From Glaciimonas sp. PAMC28666 (GTDB lineage Bacteria > Pseudomonadota > Gammaproteobacteria > Burkholderiales > Burkholderiaceae_D), in NCBI RefSeq assembly GCF_016917355.1, contig NZ_CP070304.1:2046001-2110000 (forward strand): a stretch of DNA of 64,000 bases, given 5' to 3'. Below, in pieces: positions 35,972 to 43,570 of this stretch (its first letter is position 1; every line of letters starts with the position of its first letter). The notes beneath the pieces are model-generated. The model worked only from the letters and a program-made list of their open reading frames with translations. It did no database searches and was not told where the DNA came from. A program made the position numbers and the translations under genes.

Positions 35972-37066
35972 ATGCCCCAAAATACGAACCCCATTAACGC
36001 TAAATTCGCCGCTATTTGCGGCGTTACACTCGCGCTGACATTAGCGTTTGCTGCTCCGGTATCGGCGCAGCAAACATCCAGCGTCACGACTCAGCAAGCC
36101 GCATTGATCGCCCGCCCGATGATGATTTCCCGCCAAGGGAGTTTCTTCGTGGGTGGTCACGATATTTTTTCCGATACCCTGTCGACGCTGCCCAACTACG
36201 CCGCCTCCGGAACGGTCACCGTTGACCAAATGTACGTGCATTATCAGGTGCCAGTGAAAGCTAAACCGCTGTCGTTGACATTGATCCATGGCTGCTGTCT
36301 GACCGGTAAGACCTGGGAGTCCACGCCGGACGGACGGATTGGCTGGGATGAATATTTCGTGCGCAAAGGTTATTCAACCTACGTGATCGATCAAGCCGAA
36401 CGCGGCCGCTCGGCAAGCGATATCAGCACCATCAACAGCGTCAAACTCGGCAAAACTGCGCCGTCCCAACTCCCCTCCATATTCGCCGCCGGTCGTGAAG
36501 ACGCCTGGACCATTTTCCGTTTTGGACCCGAATATCAGAAGGTATGGCCCGGCGTTCAGTTCCCGATGGAGGCGCTTGCCGAGTTCTGGAAACAGATGGT
36601 GCCAGACTGGAGCGCCGCGTTGCCGACCCCAAATCCAACCGTTCCCGCGCTCTCTGAGTTAGCGATCAAACTTGGCGGCACAGTGTTGATAAGCCATTCG
36701 CAATCCGGTATCTACCCCTTCCAGGCAGCGGCCATTAACACGCGCGATATCAGAGGCATCGTTGCCATTGAACCGGCGGCGTGCCCGGCGCCGGGCGGTG
36801 ACCTCACACCGTATACGAAGATGCCAACTTTGGTCTTGTTCGGTGATAACGTCGACACATCGCCGCGCTGGTCACCACGGCTCAAGCTTTGCCGTGCTTT
36901 TGTAGAAGCGGCCAACGCCGCTGGCGGCCATGCACAACTGGTGGTTCTCCCTGATCTAGGCATCCACGGCAACACGCATATGTTGATGCAGGACCGCAAT
37001 AATCTGCAGATCGCTGATTGGTTGCTCAATTGGATTGACAAGCATATCGATGCGAAGGCGTCGTAA
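35972..37066 (+). CDS. Secreted alpha/beta-hydrolase esterase
   Basis: A 364-aa exported hydrolase. The signal peptide ends in AFAAPVSAQ. The oxyanion region is LIHGCCLTGKTWES, similar to the bacterial esterase 713 group, the nucleophile elbow is ISHSQSGIYPFQAAA, an acidic residue follows in IEPAACPAPGG, and the catalytic His is in LPDLGIHGNTHMLMQ. The physiological ester is unknown. A 53-bp inverted repeat lies directly upstream and a hairpin directly downstream. Confidence 0.87.
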   Translation: MPQNTNPINAKFAAICGVTLALTLAFAAPVSAQQTSSVTTQQAALIARPMMISRQGSFFVGGHDIFSDTLSTLPNYAASGTVTVDQMYVHYQVPVKAKPLSLTLIHGCCLTGKTWESTPDGRIGWDEYFVRKGYSTYVIDQAERGRSASDISTINSVKLGKTAPSQLPSIFAAGREDAWTIFRFGPEYQKVWPGVQFPMEALAEFWKQMVPDWSAALPTPNPTVPALSELAIKLGGTVLISHSQSGIYPFQAAAINTRDIRGIVAIEPAACPAPGGDLTPYTKMPTLVLFGDNVDTSPRWSPRLKLCRAFVEAANAAGGHAQLVVLPDLGIHGNTHMLMQDRNNLQIADWLLNWIDKHIDAKAS

Positions 37067-37099
37067 AAAGTAAACGTCTGTAAGTAGGCGAGGAGGGCG

Positions 37100-37131
37100 T
37101 TCCAACGCACGAGAAAGTTACCGTGCGTTGG
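37100..37131. repeat. Hairpin with left copy of a 13-bp direct repeat
   Basis: CCAACGCACG and CGTGCGTTGG form a perfect 10-bp stem at 37102-37131, downstream of the esterase gene. The sequence TTCCAACGCACGA at 37100-37112 recurs at 38380-38392, bracketing a 1.28-kb accessory patch. Confidence 0.75.
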
Positions 37132-37263
37132 TGAGACCAGTCTATTAAGCTTACGCTTGAGGCCCCCCTTATATTGGCAACGGGTTTTGATTCTTCGCCA
37201 TTTTTACGATGGCCTTCATTGTCCCGTTGTTGTCAGCTTAGGCTGACCTTATCATGCCGCCAT

Positions 37264-37575
37264 TCAACCACCTTTGCTGCCAGCGCCATCAAGATGGTCA
37301 ATCTTCGCAGCGGCAACCTGCGCCAGCATCTTCAATGTTGTGATCGTCAGTCGCAGCAAGCGGTCAGTGCCCTCAACGTCCAGCACCGGCGTCGTATCGC
37401 TGTCTCGATCCATCGTACTGAAATGCGCCAAATCAACGCAGGTTTGTAAGCCTTGGGAGATATCCTTGGTCAGCGCATAAAACTCCGCAGCCTCATCGTT
37501 TTTATGGGTAGAAGGCAGCCATGTGAAAGCCTGGTGAAGTGCTTCTGGGGACGATTCCGGTGTCGGCTTGCTCAT
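37264..37575 (-). CDS. Small acidic hypothetical protein
   Basis: A 103-aa soluble, helical protein that I cannot assign (HQAFTWLPSTHKNDEAAEFY, VEGTDRLLRLTITTLKMLAQ). GGGGAG lies about ten bases before the ATG. The start overlaps the stop of the next small frame upstream (ATGA), so the two are probably coupled. Pairs of this kind are common in phage- or island-derived DNA of betaproteobacteria. It lies inside the patch bracketed by the 13-bp repeat. Confidence 0.6.
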   Translation of the reverse strand: MSKPTPESSPEALHQAFTWLPSTHKNDEAAEFYALTKDISQGLQTCVDLAHFSTMDRDSDTTPVLDVEGTDRLLRLTITTLKMLAQVAAAKIDHLDGAGSKGG

Positions 37576-37892
37576 GATTTTGCTCCCCGGGTAGGGTGAC
37601 TAACCGAGCGCCGGGAGATTTTTAGTCGGCAGGGTGACATTGAGATGCTATTAGACATTGTGTTTTCTCTTGTGTGGTTGAGCCGCATCCCACTGCAAAA
37701 TGGGGAGGGCGGCAAATGACAAGGTTTGCAGACTGGTACACAAAAGAAATCCAGCAAGCCCGAAAGCTTCCCCGACACCGCCGCCCATTGAGAGCGTACG
37801 AAGACAGCCACACGTAAAAAGACGGCATTGCGCCGTTTGTGCGCTTTTGTGATCTCAGGCTGCAAAACCCGTTCCCCTTTGTGGGGGGACAA
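37572..37892 (-). CDS. Small Icd/Ash-like island protein (tentative)
   Basis: A possible 106-aa frame whose C-terminus (LKISRRSVSHPTRGAKS) resembles the ending of phage- and island-encoded proteins annotated as Icd- or Ash-like. It is coupled by ATGA to the downstream 103-aa gene. A shorter product from an internal ATG at 37661 is also possible. The match is a remembered motif only, so the gene is listed with low confidence. Confidence 0.35.
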   Translation of the reverse strand: MSPHKGERVLQPEITKAHKRRNAVFLRVAVFVRSQWAAVSGKLSGLLDFFCVPVCKPCHLPPSPFCSGMRLNHTRENTMSNSISMSPCRLKISRRSVSHPTRGAKS

Positions 37893-38028
37893 ACGGAGTA
37901 TAGGTCATCAAGGTAACTTCTGTGAAGTCTTGGTCAAGGATCGGCACATAAGAACTGTGAAAACAGCCACTTGCCCGGCTGGGGATTGCTATGCCTGCGA
38001 GGAGACTTGAAGGGAAAGTGAGCACCAA

Positions 38029-38364
38029 ATGACGTATTCAGGTCAAAATTCCTCATCCCGTAATTTGGCCGTTCTGGCCTGGTACTTTAATAAAAAACAA
38101 GCTAAGTTCGTCGCAATTGCATGGACCGACAACGCGTCGGACCAGTATCTATCCTGGCAAAAAGAAGACCCAAAAATCGTTGATGAAATCAATGGTCTCA
38201 TCGAAGAGTGCTTGCGCAATCCCTTCACCGGCACAGAAAAATCAGAACCACTCAAGGGTAACTTGACAGGCTACAGGTCCAGAAGAATTATTAGAGAGCA
38301 TCGTCTTGTTTCCCTCCCGGAGGACAAAGCGATCTACGTGATATCTTGCCGTTTTCACTACTAA
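38029..38364 (+). CDS. Txe/YoeB family mRNA interferase toxin, N-terminally extended, no antitoxin visible
   Basis: A 111-aa protein. From about residue 32 it follows the YoeB fold: WTDNASDQYLSWQKEDPKIV, INGLIEECLRNPF, KSEPLKGNLTGYRSRRIIRE, HRLVSLPEDKAIYVISCRFHY, ending in the catalytic His-Tyr pair. YoeB cleaves mRNA at the ribosome and is normally paired with an upstream YefM antitoxin. The 300 bp upstream contain no YefM-like frame. The first 30 residues (MTYSGQNSSSRNLAVLAWYF) are not part of the usual 84-aa toxin. It may be an orphan, a remnant, or controlled by a distant antitoxin. Confidence 0.8.
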   Translation: MTYSGQNSSSRNLAVLAWYFNKKQAKFVAIAWTDNASDQYLSWQKEDPKIVDEINGLIEECLRNPFTGTEKSEPLKGNLTGYRSRRIIREHRLVSLPEDKAIYVISCRFHY

Positions 38365-38379
38365 CTCTAGGGGCTTACA

Positions 38380-38392
38380 TTCCAACGCACGA
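38380..38392. repeat. Right copy of the 13-bp direct repeat
   Basis: TTCCAACGCACGA here is identical to 37100-37112. It lies 16 bp after the toxin stop and could mark the edge of a small insertion. Confidence 0.5.
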
Positions 38393-38444
38393 ACGATGAA
38401 ATTGGCGCTAATCAGCTAACCGGATCAGCACCCAACCGAATGAT

Positions 38445-38492
38445 GCGAATTTGACGAACAAAATGACGAATGACGAAGTTCGTCAAATTCGC
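38445..38492. repeat. Perfect 15-bp inverted repeat
   Basis: GCGAATTTGACGAAC (38445-38459) and GTTCGTCAAATTCGC (38478-38492) flank an 18-bp centre that itself repeats ATGACGA. It lies in a 265-bp non-coding stretch between the toxin gene and the left attachment site. No T tract follows. Confidence 0.8.
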
Positions 38493-38628
38493 TGGTAGCA
38501 CGTCCGAATTACAGGTTCGCATGTTATTAATTCGCACCACAACGCGCAAGGCCAAGTGCGAACGACGGAATCCTGCACGTTCCCACAAATCTACACAGGC
38601 CCTACATGGAGCGTGGAAGCAGGTCCAT

Positions 38629-38734
38629 AAACAAAAAAGAGCCACAAGCAGAAGCATGTAACTCTTTGATATATATACTCTTTAATGGTGCGGCTGGCTG
38701 GAATCGAACCAGCGACCCTTGGCTTCGGAGGCCA
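38629..38734. repeat. attL: 106-bp direct repeat with a tRNA-Arg 3' fragment and terminator
   Basis: The segment matches 46037-46142 at 102 of 106 positions, with a constant offset of 7408. Positions 38686-38734 are the 3' end of tRNA-Arg(CCG), including the CCA end, on the minus strand; the rest includes its terminator. The anticodon-stem 5' half and acceptor 5' half are missing, so this copy is not a functional tRNA. Confidence 0.93.
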
Positions 38735-38860
38735 TGAAATACTTGATTTATGGGCGTTGATTGACAATCATAAAATATGGTATTTCCTTAAAAATCAATC
38801 ACTTATAAAATTAACGTTATGAATTGTGTTGATTGATATTGCTTGATATACTCCAAATTG

Positions 38861-38881
38861 GGTTACATGGCGGTTACATGG
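38861..38881. promoter_or_regulatory. Tandem 11-bp repeat, putative integrase arm site (left)
   Basis: GGTTACATGGC is followed directly by GGTTACATGG, 127 bp inside attL and just upstream of the integrase start. A matching pair occurs at 45998-46018 near attR. Paired direct repeats near both ends resemble arm-type binding sites of tyrosine integrases. Confidence 0.55.
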
Positions 38882-38903
38882 AGTGCATGGGAGCGTTTGA
38901 GCG

Positions 38904-40247
38904 ATGGCAAAGGTAAATTTTACGGCTGGTCGAATTGCTGAATTTAAATGTGAATCTGGCAAGGGTCAAACTTTCTTGTGGGATACGTCTGCACCGGGTT
39001 TGGGACTGCGAGTAACGGCTAACGGTGCCAAAGCGTACATGTTCCAAGCCAAATTAAACGGTCAAGCGATGCGCATTACTATCGGCTCACCGGCAACTTG
39101 GACAATTGACGCGGCACAAGCAGAAGCCCGACGCCTGAAAGTAATCATCGACAACGGTCTAGACCCGCGTCATGTGAAAGCTGACGGACTGGCCGCAGCG
39201 CAATCGGTTCGAAAGGCAACGGAAACCCAAAAAGCCACCCAACTAAGCCTAGAGGTAATTGCGCAGGCTAAGCGCGAATTAATTGGGCGAGCCGCTTGGG
39301 ATACTTACATGACCGCACCGCACCCAAAATGGGGAGCACAACACCGCACGGACCATATCATTGCAGCGAATGCCGGTGGCGAGAGGTGCAAAATAGGCGA
39401 GAAGATAGCGAAAGCCGCGCCACTTGCTGCGCTGCTGGCCAGGCCGTTACATGAAATTACCGCGCCCGTGGTGCTGGAGTGGCTTGCACATGAATGCCAA
39501 ACCCGCCCTACATTTGCACATAATTCCTTTCGGAAGTTCCGAACCTTTATTCGGTGGTGCGCAAAGCATCCAGAGTTTCAATATGCGGTACATGCTGACT
39601 GCTGCGTTACGGAAGAAGTAAAAGACATAGTTCCCGGCAGCAAGACAAAAGAGGGCGACTGCCTGCAACGGGAGCAGCTGCCCGATTGGTTTGCCGCCGT
39701 GCGTAACATCGGAAGCCCTGTTATCAGCGCCTACCTGCAAGCCTTATTGATAACGGGTGCGCGTCGGGGGGAACTGGAAATAATGAAATGGGACGATGTA
39801 GATTTCAAGTGGAACAGCATTACTATTCGTGACAAGGTAGACGGCTTGCGGACAATTCCATTAACGCCTTATTTATCCCATTTGCTGACTGCATTGCCGC
39901 GCCGCACTGAATGGGTCTTCAATAGCCCTACGGCAGCCAGTGGGCACATTACAGAACCACGCATAGCCCATACCCAAGCGTTACAAATTGCAGGCTTACC
40001 ACACGTCTCATTGCATGGCTTGCGCCGTTCGTTCGGTACACTTTCCGAATGGGTGGAGGTGCCGACCGGAGTTGTTGCACAGATTCAAGGTCATAAGCCG
40101 AGCGCATTAGCTGAAAAACATTACCGCCGCCGTCCGCTGGATTTACTGCGCATGTGGCACTTCAAAATAGAAGCATGGATATTAGAACAAGCCGAGATAC
40201 ACTTTGTTCCAGTGGTCCCCGGCTTACGGGTCGTTACCGCCGCCTGA
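38904..40247 (+). CDS. int: Tyrosine-type site-specific integrase
   Basis: A 447-aa integrase of the tRNA-island type. An N-terminal DUF4102-like arm-binding region (WDTSAPGLGLRVTANGAKAY) is followed by a core-binding domain and the catalytic domain. The catalytic residues are seen as Arg in LITGARRGELEIMKW, His-x-x-Arg in SLHGLRRSFG, His in IQGHKPSALAE and the nucleophile Tyr in KHYRRRPLDLL. It starts 170 bp inside attL and reads away from it. GGGAG precedes the ATG, and the tandem GGTTACATGG repeats lie in its promoter region. Confidence 0.95.
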   Translation: MAKVNFTAGRIAEFKCESGKGQTFLWDTSAPGLGLRVTANGAKAYMFQAKLNGQAMRITIGSPATWTIDAAQAEARRLKVIIDNGLDPRHVKADGLAAAQSVRKATETQKATQLSLEVIAQAKRELIGRAAWDTYMTAPHPKWGAQHRTDHIIAANAGGERCKIGEKIAKAAPLAALLARPLHEITAPVVLEWLAHECQTRPTFAHNSFRKFRTFIRWCAKHPEFQYAVHADCCVTEEVKDIVPGSKTKEGDCLQREQLPDWFAAVRNIGSPVISAYLQALLITGARRGELEIMKWDDVDFKWNSITIRDKVDGLRTIPLTPYLSHLLTALPRRTEWVFNSPTAASGHITEPRIAHTQALQIAGLPHVSLHGLRRSFGTLSEWVEVPTGVVAQIQGHKPSALAEKHYRRRPLDLLRMWHFKIEAWILEQAEIHFVPVVPGLRVVTAA

Positions 40248-40360
40248 TAATAAACAAACAGTTTAAAGCGCCAGTCTCAGTTTTAGCGGACGAAAAACCG
40301 GAAACCTTCGCCGGTCCGACTGGTGCCCCATTTAAATGAAGGCGCTTGAAGGAGCGCAGC

Positions 40361-42697
40361 ATGAACATGAGCAATCTTTTTGACCGCACTCAGGCGCATT
40401 TCTACCCGACCAATATTTCTGACACTGTTTCAACCGAGAATGAGAAAAAATTAGCTGTCGAGCGGCGCAAGTTAGGACGTTATCGGCTAGATGAAGCTGC
40501 TTTTTATATAAGTGATGTGGGCGGTGAGCGTATAAGCGAAATTACCGAAAAATTAAAGAGTGTAGTGCAACAAGGATTGATTGACGCCTACGAGCCAGGT
40601 CGGAAGCAAAAGTACAGATTCGGTCCGAAAAGCATAGTACGTTTTTTTTACGAGGAAGTTTATTGGGATGGCCTCAATAAATGGCTTAGTGAAAGTGAGC
40701 CAAAAATAGATTGTAGATTTTGGCCGCCTATCGGTAATGAGCAAGAAGATGACCGCGTAGTAGTAGAAGATTTGGCCGTGGAAATTTCTGAATTGCAAAC
40801 AGAAAACTTTAGCCAAAGGTGGACAAAATATGCAGACGATGACTCTATGAGTCGGACAATTCAAACGACACTAAATAAAATAGGGCAACCATCCGAACAC
40901 CTGCCGGGCGTTCGACCGCATATCTTGAAAATGATAGAGCTCGGGGAACTCAAAGTTTTTAGCTCGCGAAATGGACTGCCGCCGGAGCATGGGTGGGACA
41001 TAACGGACAATTTAGATAAGTGGTATATGTCCCGGAGCGATGCCGAGAAAGTAAAAACTTCGCTCAGTGCCCTGCTTGGGAATAACGAATCCATATTTGT
41101 GCCAGCACTCCCCACCGAACCTATATTGCAGCGGCTTCCGGCACAGCTTTTCGGTGAAGGATTTAGCGAGACAGCACAAAATCTCACAACACTTTCAAAA
41201 TACATTGCGCATGAGACTTGGACGCCGATAGAGGCCGCTTTACTGGTTTGCGGTATTCAACCGGCTCAGGATTGCACCGAAATTCCGAACGGCGGGATGG
41301 GCCTTGATAATTGTTTCCATATGGGAAATGAAGATGCATTCCATGATGCTCGACGGATTTTAAAGCTTTGGAATGCTCGAATGAATCCGCCCTCTAAGGT
41401 CCGCCCCGCTGATTTTCTCGTGTGGTGCAAGACCTATGACAATAACCTTCTTTGTAAAATTAATACTGATTGGTTGAGCGAAATTGCCGAGATGCAGAAC
41501 GCAGCGTCTTCCTTGTCAATTGCCCAAACAGAAGAAAAGTATAAAAGTGGAACACTTGTTATTGCCCTTGGTAACTATTTAGAAACGCCGCTAGATGGAC
41601 TGCCTTATAACCTGCGCGGGAGAGTTCGCCGGGCTTTTTTACGGTATCCGTTTGGGGGTGGGGAATGGGAGGAGCTTAGCTCGGACCAACGCCGCCAAGC
41701 AGCTGTTGCTTGGGATGATGCGCACTCACCAGAAAATGAACTGGAGCATTCATATTGGTTCAATCTTGGGGCGAGTATAAGCGCGATAGAACAAAGAATT
41801 ACAGCATATGAGCTCACAAATCATAATGGTATTCCGAGCGAGTTGTATAGAAAGGAAAAAGAGATAAGTGCATTGACGGCCGAATTGAGCGAACTCCAAA
41901 AGCTTTGGAAGTTGCCGCCATTTTCAGACGGCGCAACAAGGACAGAAGAAAAAATATGTTCGATAACGCCTTCAGCTACTTCGCCGGAATTGTCTATAAA
42001 GAATTTTCCGAACAAGGGCGCAGTATCGTCCAATTTAGGCGGTCATGATGTTGCTATAACGGGCAATGCTTTCGTGCCTTTAGGAGCGGCAGCTGAGTTC
42101 TTGGCTTACGAGCAGTGGGGGGAAGAAGCTCCGAATTTAGAGGCTTTAGCCATAATGAAACTGCGCTATCTTGAGGCCGACGCCGGAGTATTTACTCCTG
42201 TAGCCGCTATACGAGCTATTACTGCATCTGAAATACAGCGAAATATTGACTCACTAGTTGCAACTAATAAATTGCCACTATACAACCCACTTACTTATGC
42301 ACCGACTCAAAATCCTGATGGCGCTTTGGTTAATCAATCAAATTTAACTGCGCTAATTATGGCGGGGGAGCATTTGGCTGGTTTTTCCAGTCACCCAGCA
42401 TCGGCAGTGCCACAAGCAGTGTCCGCAAGTAATTTGGTGCCGCCTAATCTAATTATAAGACCGCTACAAAGAGCAGCAGCGCAGAATGCTGCCATCTTGG
42501 CCGAAATTAAGTTTCTTGGACTTTCCGCTATGAAATTGCCGAAACCGCCATCCGGTAAGTCTGGAACAAAAAAAGCCGTACGTATATCTATGATGGAGCG
42601 GGATGTGAAGGGCTATCTCAAAACATTTGTGAGCCAGAAAGTTTACGCGACAAGTTGGCAACGCCTGCGCGACAGCGGTGATATAGGGGAGGTGTAA
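40361..42697 (+). CDS. Large protein of unknown function in the mobilizable element
   Basis: A 778-aa protein I do not recognise. No Walker A, nuclease or primase motif is evident. Residues 35-105 look like a winged-helix or adaptor region (LDEAAFYISDVGGERISEIT, GPKSIVRFFYEEVYWDGLNK). A segment near residue 285 reads HETWTPIEAALLVCGIQP. A heptad-like stretch follows at about 500-525 (YRKEKEISALTAELSELQKL), and the C-terminal third is rich in Ala, Asn and Pro before a basic end (KSGTKKAVRISMMERDVKGY). AAGGAG fixes the start at 40361. It is A/T-rich relative to the flanks. It lies between integrase and mobilization genes and could be a replication, maintenance or defence function; none can be shown. 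Confidence 0.85.
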   Translation: MNMSNLFDRTQAHFYPTNISDTVSTENEKKLAVERRKLGRYRLDEAAFYISDVGGERISEITEKLKSVVQQGLIDAYEPGRKQKYRFGPKSIVRFFYEEVYWDGLNKWLSESEPKIDCRFWPPIGNEQEDDRVVVEDLAVEISELQTENFSQRWTKYADDDSMSRTIQTTLNKIGQPSEHLPGVRPHILKMIELGELKVFSSRNGLPPEHGWDITDNLDKWYMSRSDAEKVKTSLSALLGNNESIFVPALPTEPILQRLPAQLFGEGFSETAQNLTTLSKYIAHETWTPIEAALLVCGIQPAQDCTEIPNGGMGLDNCFHMGNEDAFHDARRILKLWNARMNPPSKVRPADFLVWCKTYDNNLLCKINTDWLSEIAEMQNAASSLSIAQTEEKYKSGTLVIALGNYLETPLDGLPYNLRGRVRRAFLRYPFGGGEWEELSSDQRRQAAVAWDDAHSPENELEHSYWFNLGASISAIEQRITAYELTNHNGIPSELYRKEKEISALTAELSELQKLWKLPPFSDGATRTEEKICSITPSATSPELSIKNFPNKGAVSSNLGGHDVAITGNAFVPLGAAAEFLAYEQWGEEAPNLEALAIMKLRYLEADAGVFTPVAAIRAITASEIQRNIDSLVATNKLPLYNPLTYAPTQNPDGALVNQSNLTALIMAGEHLAGFSSHPASAVPQAVSASNLVPPNLIIRPLQRAAAQNAAILAEIKFLGLSAMKLPKPPSGKSGTKKAVRISMMERDVKGYLKTFVSQKVYATSWQRLRDSGDIGEV

Positions 42698-42821
42698 CCC
42701 TCCCTCTGCCAAACCATCCCTGTAAAAGCGGGATACCGGTAGGGTTGCGAGGGAGGATAGTTCTAAAAATAAAGTGACTTCCAGAGCGAATTACATTGAT
42801 TCGCATAACTTGGAAGTTACT
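42696..42821. promoter_or_regulatory. Structured intergenic region, candidate oriT or translational control site
   Basis: This 125-bp gap contains CCTCCCTC (42699-42706) with GAGGGAGG (42749-42756), AACCCT with AGGGTT, ATCCC with GGGAT, the palindrome TACCGGTA, and a nested repeat: AGTGACTTCCA (42773-42783) and TGGAAGTTACT (42811-42821) around GCGAAT/ATTCGC. The last arm contains the GGAAG ribosome-binding site of the next gene. Its position just upstream of the relaxase operon fits an oriT, an operator or both. Confidence 0.6.
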
Positions 42822-42822
42822 T

Positions 42823-42990
42823 ATGACCACTGAACAACTAGCCGCAGAACTCCACCTTAAAGCGCAGTCTATCCGTAAACGTTTCTGCGAAACAGGTGCC
42901 TATTACTGCCTGCGTCCCGTCAAGCTGCCAAATCGACGCCTTGTATGGCCCGCCGATTCAATCGCGCTATTAAGCGAGGCGTCCATATGA
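42823..42990 (+). CDS. Small helix-turn-helix protein
   Basis: A 55-aa DNA-binding protein of the MerR/AlpA-like small helix-turn-helix type (TTEQLAAELHLKAQSIRKRF, then CLRPVKLPNRRLVWPADSIA). Proteins of this kind serve as excision directionality factors or regulators in integrative elements. It opens a run of four genes that each overlap by four bases. The start lies two bases beyond an inverted repeat that contains its ribosome-binding site. Confidence 0.75.
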   Translation: MTTEQLAAELHLKAQSIRKRFCETGAYYCLRPVKLPNRRLVWPADSIALLSEASI

Positions 42991-43466
42991 CAAACGCCCC
43001 CATCACCAATAGTAATGAGAGCGCCCCTGATGAGCGTGACTATAACTTGCCGGGAAGTTTGCCGAATCGAAAAAACACAGTAACGGCCGCCGTATTGGCT
43101 TGCTTGTTGGAGTCTTCCCATCTCACCGGAATGGAATCGGTTTTCAAGCAAAGCACTACACGCCTTAGTGCTGTAATCCATTATCTGGAACGTGACTATT
43201 GCTGGAATATTGACCGGCGCGATATTGTGACCGGCACCAGCGATGGCCGCATTGCTTCCATTACCACCTACTGGCTTTCGCAAACGGCAATTGCCCAGGC
43301 ATTCGAAACCGGCGCACGTCATTGGATTGATAAAGTAAACGCCGCACGCGCTGCACGTCGCAAGCAATCGGATAAATGCAAGGCCGACGCAGCCCGTCTG
43401 AATACCTGCCGCAAGCAATTCAAAAGCCATGACCCGCGCCAAGGTGGATTGTGGGGCGATATATGA
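42987..43466 (+). CDS. HTH_39-like winged-helix protein
   Basis: A 159-aa basic protein. Residues 28-75 match the pattern of helix-turn-helix family HTH_39 (TAAVLACLLESSHLTGMESV, STTRLSAVIHYLERDYCW), and the C-terminal half is helical and Lys/Arg-rich (KVNAARAARRKQSDKCKADA). It overlaps both neighbours by ATGA. A role as relaxosome accessory or regulator is inferred from its place before the relaxase gene. Confidence 0.7.
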   Translation: MTNAPITNSNESAPDERDYNLPGSLPNRKNTVTAAVLACLLESSHLTGMESVFKQSTTRLSAVIHYLERDYCWNIDRRDIVTGTSDGRIASITTYWLSQTAIAQAFETGARHWIDKVNAARAARRKQSDKCKADAARLNTCRKQFKSHDPRQGGLWGDI

Positions 43467-43570
43467 GCCATACCAAGCTGGATTTAATCAGTAGCGTAAT
43501 GGCGCTGGTATTGCTTGAACTAGGTTTCCTGGTGCAGGTGCTTTGCGTGACCGCGTGGGGTGGCGTATGA
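43463..43570 (+). CDS. 35-aa single-pass membrane peptide
   Basis: A short frame beginning MSHTKLDLISSV with one hydrophobic helix (MALVLLELGFLVQVLCVTAW). Start and stop overlap the upstream and downstream genes by four bases each (ATGA), which is strong evidence that it is translated. Function is unknown; a membrane link for the relaxase is one possibility. Confidence 0.7.
   Translation: MSHTKLDLISSVMALVLLELGFLVQVLCVTAWGGV

Noticed and set aside
38686-38734. Second tRNA-Arg gene
   Set aside because: Only the 3' half is present, as part of the attachment-site duplication, so it cannot fold as a tRNA.
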